Shown here: one piece after another, positions 50,716 through 61,188 of the stretch
Numbering within the stretch: the stretch's first letter is position 1
Layout of the letters: each line of letters opens with the position of its first letter
Assembly (NCBI GenBank): GCA_038131795.1
Contig: JAYPQE010000003.1
Coordinates: 1,054,001 to 1,118,000, forward strand
DNA length: 64,000 bases
Source: Eutrophobius brisbanensis
GTDB taxonomy: Bacteria; Pseudomonadota; Gammaproteobacteria; Eutrophobiales; Eutrophobiaceae
Reading direction: 5' to 3'
Position numbers and translations under genes: made by a program
The notes under the pieces: model-generated
The model's database searches: none
The model's input: the letters and a program-made list of their open reading frames with translations, nothing else
What the model was told of the DNA's origin: nothing

Positions 50716-51303
50716 ATGCGATTCCAAATATATCTCATACCCCGTCAACGACAATTGCCCATACTCCTCATAATGGGCCTGCTGGTTGTTTCATACCCCA
50801 CTGTTTATGCAGGCACATTAGCACTGGAAGTATACAAAGCAGAACAGGCGCTCATAGTCAGAGACGGTGCCACCATTATCAAAAAGTACCGTATTGCTTC
50901 TGGTAGAGGTGGTGCGGGCACAAAAATGCAGATTGGTGATAAGAAGACGCCCACCGGCGAATATAAAATTCTTGAATTCAGGGAGAACAGCCGCTTTCAC
51001 TTTTTCATGCAAATAAATTACCCAAACCAAGTTGATGCCTGGTATGGATACAAAAATGAATTAATTAATGGTGAACAATTCAAAGAAATTATCAAGGCAT
51101 CCAAAACCAATGAATTACCACCTCAAGATACCCGTTTAGGTGGGTATATAGGTCTACATGGTATAGGTGAAATAACAGATGAAAAAATAAGTATCCATGA
51201 ACGGCATGACTGGACGGAAGGTTGTATTGCACTGACAAATGAAGAAATTCTGGAACTACGTCAGTTCGTTACGATTGGAACGCCAATCCTTATCTTTGAT
51301 TAA
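50716..51303 (+). CDS. Second L,D-transpeptidase family protein
   Basis: 195 residues with a signal peptide (LPILLIMGLLVVSYPTVYAG). KADDKKTPTGEY-like GDKKTPTGEYKILEF, GYIGLHGIG and ERHDWTEGCIALTNEEI form the YkuD catalytic region with nucleophile Cys. No LysM domain. It acts in the periplasm on peptidoglycan or as a YafK-type hydrolase. The next gene's frame opens directly after its stop. Confidence 0.88.
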   Translation: MRFQIYLIPRQRQLPILLIMGLLVVSYPTVYAGTLALEVYKAEQALIVRDGATIIKKYRIASGRGGAGTKMQIGDKKTPTGEYKILEFRENSRFHFFMQINYPNQVDAWYGYKNELINGEQFKEIIKASKTNELPPQDTRLGGYIGLHGIGEITDEKISIHERHDWTEGCIALTNEEILELRQFVTIGTPILIFD

Positions 51304-51387
51304 ACTATCGACTGCAGTAAAAGTGTTAGTGTTATATCGCAGGCTATTGTAACCAGATTTCATTACTACTCTTTAATAATTCTCACA

Positions 51388-52833
51388 TTGCAATTTCTAC
51401 TGGCACTTCCAGTAACTGCGGTTGAAATCCTGACAGACAGAATTGATCTGACTTGCTCAGAATCTAATTCATATATTGTAGCCTGCTCGTATCGTCAACT
51501 GGAAGCACAGGAAATTAATGATATAACGGCACGTATTGAGGGCCAGAATCAGGCAATCAGTAATCACAGTACTTATCCGGGTAGTGATAGCGTTACTGCA
51601 GTGTTATTTGTAGTTGATACCAGTGATCCGGGTAGACAGGACATAATTCAGAAAAATGTCTCCCAAATTGCCCAATTAACAGAGGCTTTACAATCACACC
51701 ACATTGCAGGACTTGCAAGTTTTGATAAAGACCTGGTAGTCGGGGCCCTGTTGGTTCAAATACCAATACCATCGTGTCTGCAGCAGCTTCTCTGGAGGCA
51801 TCGGGCCTTACCATAGAACTTTACCGCAATACCATCAAGGCAATAGAAGTTCTGGGCAGAGTCAATGCAGACAAAAAAGTATTGTTTTTATTTTCTGACG
51901 GGCAGGCCGAAGACAAGGCATATTTTCATAGTGATGTAATTAATGTTGCCAGAAGACAAGGGGGTATTATTAATTCATTAGGGTTTGCCAGATCCACTGG
52001 ATTGTCTGTTTCACTACAAACCTTAAGACGTCTCAGTGAGGAATCCGGCGGAATATATGTTGCAGCTGATACAAATTACAATCTACCAGGTTCATTTATG
52101 TCACGTCCGTTGGCTAATACTGATAGAGGCGGCAGATTTATAATAAACTTGGGATCGATTGCCGACGTATCTACAGGCGAATCAGATCTATTCTTACGCT
52201 TTTCCACATCAACGCAGCCGATTACCATCAGTTTCCCTGTGAAACTTCCTGAACCTGAGGTTGAGCCTATAACGACACAACCAGTATTATTACTACCGAT
52301 TATAGAACAGTCACAACCTGCAGCACCCATTGCCGTTCGAGAACCGGATCATATAGATTACCTGTTATGGTATGGCGTACCTGGTGCCCTGTTAATTATG
52401 ATCATCCTTACTTTGTTTACTTTATATATATTGTATAAAAAAGAAAAAAAGGACCACCCGGGGAATGTTACCTATGCCGAGGTCAGGCCCCTTGCCTATT
52501 TAGTCAGCCAGGATGAAAAAATGAAAAGAATACCCTGTCACTACGTCAACCTGGCGCATTGGCCGCAGCCAGGACAACGAGATGACCATGGATGATAGTT
52601 CGATTTCAAGACGACATGCGGAGATAAACCGTGAATCAAATGGTCAGTTTATAATCTACGACCGGGGCTCGACCAATGGTGTTTATGTCAACAATAAAAA
52701 AGTCAATAAACACGTTCTGTCAGAAGGTGACATCATTGAAATTAGTGATATTTTTCTCAGATTTACTGAACATCCAAAAGATTTTCAGCTAGGTGAAGAT
52801 ACTGCAATGCTTAAGACCCGAGCCCCGAGTTGA
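51388..52833 (+). pseudogene. VWA-TM-FHA protein gene broken by two single-base indels
   Basis: Three frame segments form one protein: 51388-51755 (exported N-terminus and VWA start VLFVVDTSDPGR), about 51752-52525 (rest of VWA: KKVLFLFSDGQAEDK, then linker and helix VPGALLIMIILTLFTLYIL) and about 52525-52833 (FHA domain: SSISRRHAEINRESNGQ, DRGSTNGVYVNNKKV). Frame is lost at GGGGCCCTG near 51752 (one C short) and restored at ATACCCTGTC near 52526 (one C extra); outer segments share a frame. The signal-like run upstream (TRFHYYSLIILTLQFLLALP) has no ATG/GTG, so the start is uncertain. Homopolymer read errors or true decay both fit. Confidence 0.75.
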
Positions 52834-54186
52834 TTAATATTGCATGGCATAAATTTCATCTGCCCTGTCCCAGGAAATAAAAAGCGATTCCTCATCTGGC
52901 CCCGCAGTAAAATCCTCATCAATACACAAACCTGTTATTTCAACTAATCTATTATCAATATAGATTAACGGTATAATTGCCCTGAAACATGGAGGAATGC
53001 CTTTCTCCTGAAATACATTTTTTAATGTATGGTGGTGCCCACCCAATTTAATTTGCTCATGTCCGGTTCTATAGCGAATATTGATGCGACTGCCGGTAAT
53101 TTTATTGTAGGCAATCCCCTGGCCGGTAATAATATCTGCCTTCAATTTCCCAAATTCCAGTTCACATTCATGGCTGATGTTCCAGCTAATCAATTTTGCA
53201 TCATCACTGACTGTTGGCAATCCACGAGTTAAAAATACCATGTCCCTGTACCGTCTTATTTCTACATCTCCCCACCGAATACAAGGAGATGTGTCTGATT
53301 GAGAATTGACGATATCAGACAGTATTTGCTCCAACACTTTTGCGCCTGGTGAGCGATATTGATGCATCTTCAACCAGTACCGAATGACATTGACCGCACG
53401 AGCACTGGATAATGCTCCAAGGTGGTGTGCATTTAATGTGTTATTTTCTGGTTTTATACAAAAAGATAGGTCCCGGGCCGCCAGGTCTTCAATGAGTTCA
53501 TTAACGTTGGACTGTATGCCTGCGGCACGTGATAAAGTCTTTAATACGCCAGGCCATCGCTGTTTAAGAGATGGCATGACCATCTGGCGAAGATAATTTC
53601 TATCAAACCTGACATCATCATTAGAGTCATCATCTATCCAGTTCAGGTTATTATCGGTTGCATAGCTGGCCATCTCCTCACGCGTAAAATCAAGTAATGG
53701 CCGCACATGCCACCCTTCACCCAGTTGCGTTTTCTCTGGCATAGCAGAGAGCCCGGCAGGCCCAGCACCTCGTAATAACTGTAGCAATATAGTCTCTGCT
53801 AAATCATCTTTATGGTGTGCCGTCAGAAACAAATCATTCTTGTCAAGTATATTTTCAACTGCCTCATACCGAAGGTCTCTTGCCCACTCTTCCTGGCTTT
53901 CTCCCTTTGGTGCAGTCGCATCCAGGTTGATTTGTATTAATTTAATATCAATTGCATCGCATACATTTTGACAATGTTCTGCCCATTGATTAGCTTTTTC
54001 ATTTAACCCATGGTTGACATGTATGGCGAATATTTCTTTTGAAATCTGCTCACGTGATTGGCTGACTGTATGTAGGAGGACATGAGAATCCATTCCTCCG
54101 CTGTATCCAACATAGACAGCATTTGCATTCACAAACTCTTTAAGTACTGATAATGCAGCTTGATTCAGATTGGGATTGGAAGACAT
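52834..54186 (-). CDS. tilS: tRNA(Ile)-lysidine synthase
   Basis: 450 residues. The PP-loop YVGYSGGMDSHVLLH (N-type ATP pyrophosphatase) and ATP-site HHKDDLAETILLQLLRGAG define TilS; C-terminal TilS domains follow. It modifies C34 of tRNA-Ile2 to lysidine and is essential. It ends directly against the convergent FHA gene with no gap. It is last in the bamA-to-tilS block, 31 bp after accA. Confidence 0.96.
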   Translation of the reverse strand: MSSNPNLNQAALSVLKEFVNANAVYVGYSGGMDSHVLLHTVSQSREQISKEIFAIHVNHGLNEKANQWAEHCQNVCDAIDIKLIQINLDATAPKGESQEEWARDLRYEAVENILDKNDLFLTAHHKDDLAETILLQLLRGAGPAGLSAMPEKTQLGEGWHVRPLLDFTREEMASYATDNNLNWIDDDSNDDVRFDRNYLRQMVMPSLKQRWPGVLKTLSRAAGIQSNVNELIEDLAARDLSFCIKPENNTLNAHHLGALSSARAVNVIRYWLKMHQYRSPGAKVLEQILSDIVNSQSDTSPCIRWGDVEIRRYRDMVFLTRGLPTVSDDAKLISWNISHECELEFGKLKADIITGQGIAYNKITGSRINIRYRTGHEQIKLGGHHHTLKNVFQEKGIPPCFRAIIPLIYIDNRLVEITGLCIDEDFTAGPDEESLFISWDRADEIYAMQY

Positions 54187-54217
54187 GGCGTAAAACTGAA
54201 AGGCGTATTAGTTAATT

Positions 54218-55168
54218 TTATCCCTGAAATACCCCATAGGAGCGAATTTTGTCCATCCTCCTGTTTATAAGCTCATCGGATGATAAGGATGTCAATTTTG
54301 ATAATTCCGTTTTTAATTCCGTCTTTATTGTTGATGCGATTTCATCGTAATTTCTATGTGCACCACCCAGGGGTTCAACGATTACTTTATCAATCAGCCC
54401 TACATCTAATAATCGATCTGCAGTAATTCCCATGGCTTCAGCTGCATCCTTCGCGCGATCTGCACTTTTCCATAATATAGACGCACATCCTTCGGGAGAG
54501 ATAACTGAATAAGTACTGTATTGCAGCATCATAACTGTATCTGCAACACCAATGGCGAGGGCGCCACCCGATCCACCTTCGCCAATAACCGTGGCAATGA
54601 TAGGTGTTTTAAGATCTGCCATTAATCTTAAATTTATGGCAATGGCTTCACTTTGACCACGTTCTTCTGCGCCTACCCCTGGGTAAGCGCCAGGTGTATC
54701 AATAAATGTAAAAATTGGAAGCTTGAATCTTTCAGCCATTTCCATGATCCGTTTGGCCTTTCTATATCCTTCTGGTTTTGGCATTCCATAATTACGGTAA
54801 ATTCTGTCCTGAGTACTTCGCCCCTTTTGTTGGCCTATTACAATGACAGGCTCACCATCAAGACGCGCAACCCCTGATACAATCGCAGGATCATCGGCAA
54901 AACTTCTATCACCGTGTAATTCATTAAAATCTTCAAAAATCCTTTCGATGTAATCCAGTGTATATGGCCTGTTTGGATGACGGGCCACCTTCGATATTTG
55001 CCACGCGGAAAGGGAGGAGAAAATAGATGCCGTTAATTCATTGCTGCGTTTTTGCAGTCTTGAAATCTCTTCGCCCACGTTCAACTCAGAGTCATCATTT
55101 ACATATCGCAACTCCTCTATCTTGGCTTCCAGTTCCGCAATGGGTTGTTCAAATTCCAGAAAATTCAT
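54218..55168 (-). CDS. accA: Acetyl-CoA carboxylase carboxyltransferase alpha subunit
   Basis: 316 residues, full length. MNFLEFEQPIAELEAKIEEL coiled coil, then HPNRPYTLDYIERIFEDFNELHGDRSF, TPGAYPGVGAEERGQSEAIA and EGGSGGALAIGVADTVMMLQYSTYSVISPEGCASILWK in outline. With AccD it transfers CO2 from biotin to acetyl-CoA for fatty acids. Its ATG begins directly after the dnaE stop. Confidence 0.97.
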   Translation of the reverse strand: MNFLEFEQPIAELEAKIEELRYVNDDSELNVGEEISRLQKRSNELTASIFSSLSAWQISKVARHPNRPYTLDYIERIFEDFNELHGDRSFADDPAIVSGVARLDGEPVIVIGQQKGRSTQDRIYRNYGMPKPEGYRKAKRIMEMAERFKLPIFTFIDTPGAYPGVGAEERGQSEAIAINLRLMADLKTPIIATVIGEGGSGGALAIGVADTVMMLQYSTYSVISPEGCASILWKSADRAKDAAEAMGITADRLLDVGLIDKVIVEPLGGAHRNYDEIASTIKTELKTELSKLTSLSSDELINRRMDKIRSYGVFQG

Positions 55169-58100
55169 TTAATTTAAACCACTAATATATTTAAACTTTG
55201 GCTTGGCCGTAAAATGTTTATGCACGTCTTTATACATTACTGTTACCTTATCACTCCCAAGCACCTCAGACAATTCACTGAGCAGTTCATCATTAATATT
55301 CACAAGCCAATCATTTCCAAGGCTGATCGTGCCACTGGCAGTTTCATTATCATATTGAATCATAACATGACATTTATCACTTAGATGATTTTTCAATATT
55401 TCCTGTATTTGCGGTAATGTTTGTTTTATGGACTCCTTGTTCAACGTGATGGATAGACATCCACATAATGAGCGTATTTCGTTTAAATCTACTACCATAT
55501 CTGCCTTAACAGCAACACCAGAAGCATAATAATCATCCTCAATCGCTTCGCCGACGATGATCACAAGTTTATCTTTCTGGAGCATGGGGCGATATCTTTC
55601 ATAGGTTTCAGAATAAAGGTTTACAACCATTCTGGCAGTCTTATCATCAATCCTCAGCTCCGCCATTCTCCCTCTTTGTCCTGAACGGGTACGAATACCT
55701 TCAATGTAACCCGCTACTCTGACAATGCCAGGCTTCACATCTATCAATGAAGTTGTCGTTATAGAAACCAGTTCTTTTTCATACTTGCTGATGGGGTGAC
55801 CTTTCACATAAAACCCCAGAGTTTCCTTTTCTGCTTTTAAGCGTTCAAAATCATCCAGTTCCTTGGCATTTACAAATTCTATAACATTACTTTTATCTGT
55901 TTGTGGGTCTTCAGATAACCCCAACCCAAACAGGTCATCCTGCCCGGCCGAATGATTTGATGAAAATTGATCGGCCAGTTGCATTGCCTTGGTCAGGTTA
56001 GCCAACATAACACCTCTTCCCGGACCAAGTGCATCGGCCGCACCTGACTTAATCAGGGCTTCTATTACGCGTCTGTTGGCTTTACGTGAGTCTATGCGGT
56101 TACAAAATTCAAATAAGTCTTCAAATTTCCCATTTTCAATTCTTTGTTCGATGATATTTTCGATTGCAGCTTTACCAACACCTTTAATACCGCCAAGACC
56201 AAAACGTATTGTTTTATCATCGACCACTGTAAATTTATATTCGCTTTCATTAACTGTTGGCGGCAAGAGTTCCAACCCCATACGGTTGACCTCTTCTATT
56301 AACGCTACGATCTTGTCCGTATTATCCATATCAGATGACAATACGGCGGCCATGAAGGCTGATGGGTAATGAGTCTTCAACCATGCCGTTTGATAGGCCA
56401 ACAATGCATACGCAGCTGAATGGGATTTATTAAAACCGTAACCGGCAAATTTCTCCATTAAATCAAATATATATGTGGCAATTTTTTCATCCACACCATT
56501 GCCCGTTGCGCCTTCAACAAATATCGTTCTTTGTTTTGCCATTTCTTCAGGTTTCTTTTTACCCATGGCCCTGCGCAGAATATCGGCCGCGCCCAGGGTA
56601 TACCCGGCCAACACCTGGGCAATTTGCATTACCTGTTCCTGATACAGGATGACGCCATAGCTTGGCTTGAGTATGTCTTCCAGTGCCGGGTGTGGATATT
56701 TAATCATAGCCTTCCCATTTTTACGGTCGACAAAGTCATCCACCATGCCAGACTGCAGTGGACCCGGTCTGAATAAAGCCACTAATGCAACCAGATCATT
56801 AAATTTATCCGGCTTCAGACGCTTAATTAATTTTTTCATACCATCTGATTCAAGCTGGAAGACGGCCGTCGTATCCATTCTCTGAATTAATCGGTAAGTT
56901 TCAGGATCATTCAGTGGAATATTGGCGATATTAATACGATTACCATCGGACAGAATGCTATTAACGTCTTTAACCGCCCAGTCGATGATTGTTAACGTTC
57001 GAAGGCCTAGAAAGTCAAACTTAACCAGTCCAATGGTTTCAACGTCTCCCATGTCGAACTGAGTGGAGGTAACCGACGTCCCCTGTTCACAGTACAGTGG
57101 CATGTAGTCGGTTAAGGGTTTGGGGGCGATGACCAGACCACCTGCATGTTTACCCGCGTTACGTGAAAGTCCTTCGAGATTTTTTGCCATGTCAATAAGG
57201 GCCTTAACGTCATCTTCCTTTTTATAACGCTCTTTGAGTAATGGCTCTTCATCCAATGCCCTGTCCAGGGTCATATTCAGATCAAATGGGACTAGTTTTG
57301 CTATCTGGTCAACAAACCCGTAGGGATGACTGTATATACGGCCTACATCACGTATAACAGCCTTTGCTGCCATTCGACCATAAGTAATAATTTGTGAAAC
57401 ATGGTCATGCCCGTATCGTTGGGCGACATATTCAATTACTTGATCTCGCCTTTCCATACAAAAATCCACATCAAAGTCTGGAAGTGAAATTCGTTCCGGA
57501 TTTAAAAATCGTTCAAATAACAAATCATATTCAAGCGGATCCAGTTCTGTGATACTCATGGCATAGGCCACCAATGACCCTGCCCCTGAACCCCTTCCCG
57601 GCCCCACGGGAATGCCCTGCTGTTTCGCCCATAAGATAAAATCAGCAACAATCAGGAAATATCCTGAATATCCCATGTTTGTAATCACATTTATTTCAGT
57701 TTCAAGACGGTCCTCATAATGCTTATACTCTTCACTGCCTGGTTCCAGGCCAAGGTTATCTGCAATTCTCTTCAGACCCTGTTTTGCTTCTGAAATCAAC
57801 CAACTATCCTGATCGTGTCCATCAGGGACGGGAAAATCAGGTAAATAATAATTACCAAACTCAAAACCCAGATTGCAGCGCTGCGCAATCAATAATGAAT
57901 TTTCAATTGCCTCCGGAATATCACTAAATAGCTCAAGCATTTCAGAAGATGATTTAAGATATTGTTCAGCGGAATAATCTCTTGGGCGACGAGGGTCCAC
58001 AAGGGTATACCCATGCTGAATACAATATCTGGCCTCATGGGTTTCAAAATCTGTTTTTTCTAAAAACCTGACATCATTTGTTGCCACCACGGGCACTTTT

Positions 58101-58672
58101 GATTCGACTGCGAGTTTTATAGCGCCATCGATATATATTGATTCTCCCGGTCGTTCCGTGCGCTGCAGTTCCAGGTAAAAACGATCCGGAAACATTGTCA
58201 TCCATTGGTCCAGGTGTGTCCTTGCCTGATCCATATTATTGGCCAGAATGGCCTGACCGATGTTGCCATGGCCGGCACAGGACAAGGCAATTAACCCCTC
58301 TGTGTTTCCAGTTAACCATTCTCGATTCACATGGGGCACTCCCTGATGTTGCCCTTCCACGTAACTTCGAGTGATGATTCTCGTCAGGTTTTGATAGCCT
58401 GATACATTTTGACAAAGTAAAACCAGTCGCGATGAATCCAGACTACTGTCTGCCTCATAGAGTATTATTTCGGCACCAATGATCGGTTTGATACCGCGCT
58501 TTTCAGCTTGCTGGTAAAATTTGACCAGCGAGAACAGGTTGCCAAATTCCGTAATCGCTACTGCTGGAAATTTGTTTTCACTAACTGTATCCAGAAACGA
58601 TTCAATCCGGATTATTCCATCAACCAGGGAATATTCTGAATGGACATGTAAATGTACAAATGTTTCGTTCAT
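55169..58672 (-). CDS. dnaE: DNA polymerase III alpha subunit
   Basis: 1167 residues, standard length. N-terminal PHP domain (HLHVHSEYSLVDG), palm with PDFDVDFCMERRDQVIEYV (catalytic Asp pair) and GRGSGAGSLVAYAM, fingers with AGKHAGGLVI and EQVMQIAQVLAGYTLG, helix-hairpin-helix and OB-fold (RVAGYIEGIRTRSGQ) then tau-binding tail. It is the replicative polymerase. rnhB lies 15 bp upstream, accA immediately downstream. Confidence 0.98.
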   Translation of the reverse strand: MNETFVHLHVHSEYSLVDGIIRIESFLDTVSENKFPAVAITEFGNLFSLVKFYQQAEKRGIKPIIGAEIILYEADSSLDSSRLVLLCQNVSGYQNLTRIITRSYVEGQHQGVPHVNREWLTGNTEGLIALSCAGHGNIGQAILANNMDQARTHLDQWMTMFPDRFYLELQRTERPGESIYIDGAIKLAVESKVPVVATNDVRFLEKTDFETHEARYCIQHGYTLVDPRRPRDYSAEQYLKSSSEMLELFSDIPEAIENSLLIAQRCNLGFEFGNYYLPDFPVPDGHDQDSWLISEAKQGLKRIADNLGLEPGSEEYKHYEDRLETEINVITNMGYSGYFLIVADFILWAKQQGIPVGPGRGSGAGSLVAYAMSITELDPLEYDLLFERFLNPERISLPDFDVDFCMERRDQVIEYVAQRYGHDHVSQIITYGRMAAKAVIRDVGRIYSHPYGFVDQIAKLVPFDLNMTLDRALDEEPLLKERYKKEDDVKALIDMAKNLEGLSRNAGKHAGGLVIAPKPLTDYMPLYCEQGTSVTSTQFDMGDVETIGLVKFDFLGLRTLTIIDWAVKDVNSILSDGNRINIANIPLNDPETYRLIQRMDTTAVFQLESDGMKKLIKRLKPDKFNDLVALVALFRPGPLQSGMVDDFVDRKNGKAMIKYPHPALEDILKPSYGVILYQEQVMQIAQVLAGYTLGAADILRRAMGKKKPEEMAKQRTIFVEGATGNGVDEKIATYIFDLMEKFAGYGFNKSHSAAYALLAYQTAWLKTHYPSAFMAAVLSSDMDNTDKIVALIEEVNRMGLELLPPTVNESEYKFTVVDDKTIRFGLGGIKGVGKAAIENIIEQRIENGKFEDLFEFCNRIDSRKANRRVIEALIKSGAADALGPGRGVMLANLTKAMQLADQFSSNHSAGQDDLFGLGLSEDPQTDKSNVIEFVNAKELDDFERLKAEKETLGFYVKGHPISKYEKELVSITTTSLIDVKPGIVRVAGYIEGIRTRSGQRGRMAELRIDDKTARMVVNLYSETYERYRPMLQKDKLVIIVGEAIEDDYYASGVAVKADMVVDLNEIRSLCGCLSITLNKESIKQTLPQIQEILKNHLSDKCHVMIQYDNETASGTISLGNDWLVNINDELLSELSEVLGSDKVTVMYKDVHKHFTAKPKFKYISGLN

Positions 58673-58687
58673 TTAGTACCTGTTATT

Positions 58688-59281
58688 TTAATACTCCAAT
58701 AAACGTTGAACTGGAGAGAAAGAACGCCGGTGAATTTCACATATTCCCAGTTGTTCAAGCGCAGCGACATGGTCTTTCGTTGGATATCCTTTATGCTTTG
58801 CAAACCCATATCCAGGATAAAGTTCATCCATTTCTACCATTTCCGCATCCCGATATACCTTTGCTAATATTGATGCCGCACTTATTGAAGGGACCGTTTT
58901 ATCTCCGCCTATTATAGCATCAATCCTGTGTGGTACCGACGGACACTTATTGCCGTCAACCAGTACTAATTCCGGTATCTCTGATAAATTTTCTATGGCC
59001 AATTTCATGGCCAGCAGGCTTGCCTGAAGTATGTTAATACGATCAATTTCTTCATGATTGACGCGACCAATTGCCCAGCATAATGCACGTAATTTAATCT
59101 CTTCGGCCAATTGCTCTCGTTTTTTTGGGCTGAGCTTTTTCGAGTCTGCAAGGCCATTGACCGGCTTAGTTGAATCAAGTATCACAGCAGCGGCCACCAC
59201 GGGCCCCGCCAGTGGGCCACGGCCCACCTCATCTACACCGGCAATTATTAAATGTTTGTCATCAGTTGAATATTGCATCAT
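58688..59281 (-). CDS. rnhB: Ribonuclease HII
   Basis: 197 residues. IAGVDEVGRGPLAGPVVAAAV (catalytic Asp-Glu), LVDGN and SISAASILAKVYRD complete the type 2 RNase H active site. It removes ribonucleotides misinserted in DNA. Its start overlaps the lpxB stop by 4 nt (ATGA). Confidence 0.97.
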   Translation of the reverse strand: MMQYSTDDKHLIIAGVDEVGRGPLAGPVVAAAVILDSTKPVNGLADSKKLSPKKREQLAEEIKLRALCWAIGRVNHEEIDRINILQASLLAMKLAIENLSEIPELVLVDGNKCPSVPHRIDAIIGGDKTVPSISAASILAKVYRDAEMVEMDELYPGYGFAKHKGYPTKDHVAALEQLGICEIHRRSFSPVQRLLEY

Positions 59282-60417
59282 GAGGCCAGGTCCAGTATTT
59301 CTTTTGCCAATGTATTTTTATCAATCTGTTTTAACTGTCTTTTAATTACATCAAATTCATTTAATTGTGACTGACGCGTATCGTCATTCAACAAACCTGA
59401 CAATACCGGTATTATTTTTTCAGGGTTACATTCATCCTGCAGAAATTCAGGCACAATCTGTTTTTCAGCCAACAGGTTTGGCAATGAAGCATATTGAATA
59501 TTCGCCATGGATCGAATTATCCTGTAACTTAACCAGTTCATCTTATACATAACTACCATTGGTAATTGGCACATTAATGCTTCCAGGGTAATTGTTCCGG
59601 ACGTCAGCAGGCCAATATCGGCAATGGTCAGAACTTCTTTAGATCGACCGGTTAAGATTTTAATATTTATGTTATGTCTTTCGCCCAGCATTTCTGAGAT
59701 TTTCTGTTCTACCCTGTCAAATGTATTTTTATTCAAGACATTTGTGACGAACTGAACTGCTTGATGGTCATTGTTTATACGCTCAATCACTTGAAGTTGT
59801 ACTGGCAGAAGTCTGTCAATTTCTGCCTTTCGACTCCCCGGCATAAATGCTATAACCTGCTTTTGCGAATCAAGCCCAAGCTTTTCTTTGAAAACCAGCT
59901 TATCTTTCCTGGATAGCATTTCACCTGTAGCAGGATGACCGGTACACATAACGTTTATATTGTGATGCTCATAAATGGGAACTTCAAATGGAAACAGGAC
60001 CAGCATCAGATCAACCGCGTTTTTAATTTTTTTTATCCTGCCTGACCGCCAGGCCCAGACGGTGGGACCTACATAATGTACAGTTTTAACGCCGGCGTTG
60101 TGGAGACGTTGCTCGATTGCTAAATTAAAATCGGGCGCGTCAACTCCAATAAAAATATCAGGCGGGTTAGATAAATAATGACGAATAAGTCTTCTCCTGA
60201 TAGAAGCCAGTTCGTAATATCTACCTGCCACCTCTACCAGCCCCATGACGGAAAGTTTTTCAGCGGGGAAAAGGACAGTGCAACCTGCAGCCTCCATTTG
60301 CGGTCCACCAATCCCTTCAAACTGAATTTCAGGCATGATCTGTTGACAAGCATGAATCATATCAGCCGCCAGTAAATCACCTGATGCTTCACCTGCGACT
60401 ATACCTACTCGCAACAT
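59278..60417 (-). CDS. lpxB: Lipid A disaccharide synthase
   Basis: 379 residues, GT-B fold. GIVAGEASGDLLAADMI at the N-terminus, GIGGPQMEAAGC, HYVGPTVWAWRSGRIKKIK and LLPGSR-like FMPGSRKAEIDRLLP are family marks. It condenses UDP-2,3-diacyl-GlcN with lipid X at the inner membrane. lpxA lies 3 bp upstream. Confidence 0.97.
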   Translation of the reverse strand: MLRVGIVAGEASGDLLAADMIHACQQIMPEIQFEGIGGPQMEAAGCTVLFPAEKLSVMGLVEVAGRYYELASIRRRLIRHYLSNPPDIFIGVDAPDFNLAIEQRLHNAGVKTVHYVGPTVWAWRSGRIKKIKNAVDLMLVLFPFEVPIYEHHNINVMCTGHPATGEMLSRKDKLVFKEKLGLDSQKQVIAFMPGSRKAEIDRLLPVQLQVIERINNDHQAVQFVTNVLNKNTFDRVEQKISEMLGERHNINIKILTGRSKEVLTIADIGLLTSGTITLEALMCQLPMVVMYKMNWLSYRIIRSMANIQYASLPNLLAEKQIVPEFLQDECNPEKIIPVLSGLLNDDTRQSQLNEFDVIKRQLKQIDKNTLAKEILDLAS

Positions 60418-60420
60418 TAC

Positions 60421-61188
60421 TTATCTTGCAATTCCGCGTTCTGAAGTACGAATAAACTCCACAAAGTTTTTCACCTGCTCAGATTCCGCCGCAAGCTTTT
60501 CCAAGCTGGTTATTGCATCTTTTAACAGTAGACCTTCCCGGTACACTCTCTTATACGCCCGACGTAAACTCTCGATTGAATCCTGGTCAAAACCGCTACG
60601 ACTCAACCCCACCTTATTGAGTCCACTCGGTTTGGCTGTATTGCCTGATACGGTAATATATGGGGGAATATCTTTGACGACCACAGAAGAAATGGCCGTA
60701 AAACTGACATCTCCAACCCGGCAAAATTGATGTATACCGGTAAAGCCACCCAGTGTCACGCTATCGCCAATATTGACATGGCCAGCCAGGGTTGTGTGAT
60801 TTGCAAAGACGTTATGGTTACCAATTGTACAATCATGAGCAATATGGACATAAGCCATGATCCAGTTATCATCACCAAGCCTGGTGATTCCCCCCATAGT
60901 GCCACGATTAATGGTGGTATATTCACGTATAGTATTGTTGTTTCCAATGATCAGGCTTGAATCTTCATCCGGGGTAAATTTCTTGTCCTGGGGATCATCG
61001 CCTATGGATGAAAATTGATATAGCTGATTATTTTCACCAATGATAGTTGGGCCATTTATAACAACGTGGGATCGTATACTGGTGCCCTTGCCTATCCTTA
61101 CATCTTTACCGATTACTGAGTACGCACCAATTTCTACATCGTCATCTATTTCTGCATCTGGGTGAATAATCGCTGTATTATGTATCAA
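60421..61188 (-). CDS. lpxA: UDP-GlcNAc acyltransferase LpxA
   Basis: 255 residues. Left-handed beta-helix of hexapeptide repeats starting IHNTAIIHPDAEIDDDVEIGAYSVIG; the catalytic His lies in YVHIAHDCTIGNHNVFANHTTLAGHVNIG, and a C-terminal helical domain follows. First step of lipid A synthesis. Starts within the last 4 nt of fabZ. Confidence 0.97.
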   Translation of the reverse strand: MIHNTAIIHPDAEIDDDVEIGAYSVIGKDVRIGKGTSIRSHVVINGPTIIGENNQLYQFSSIGDDPQDKKFTPDEDSSLIIGNNNTIREYTTINRGTMGGITRLGDDNWIMAYVHIAHDCTIGNHNVFANHTTLAGHVNIGDSVTLGGFTGIHQFCRVGDVSFTAISSVVVKDIPPYITVSGNTAKPSGLNKVGLSRSGFDQDSIESLRRAYKRVYREGLLLKDAITSLEKLAAESEQVKNFVEFIRTSERGIAR

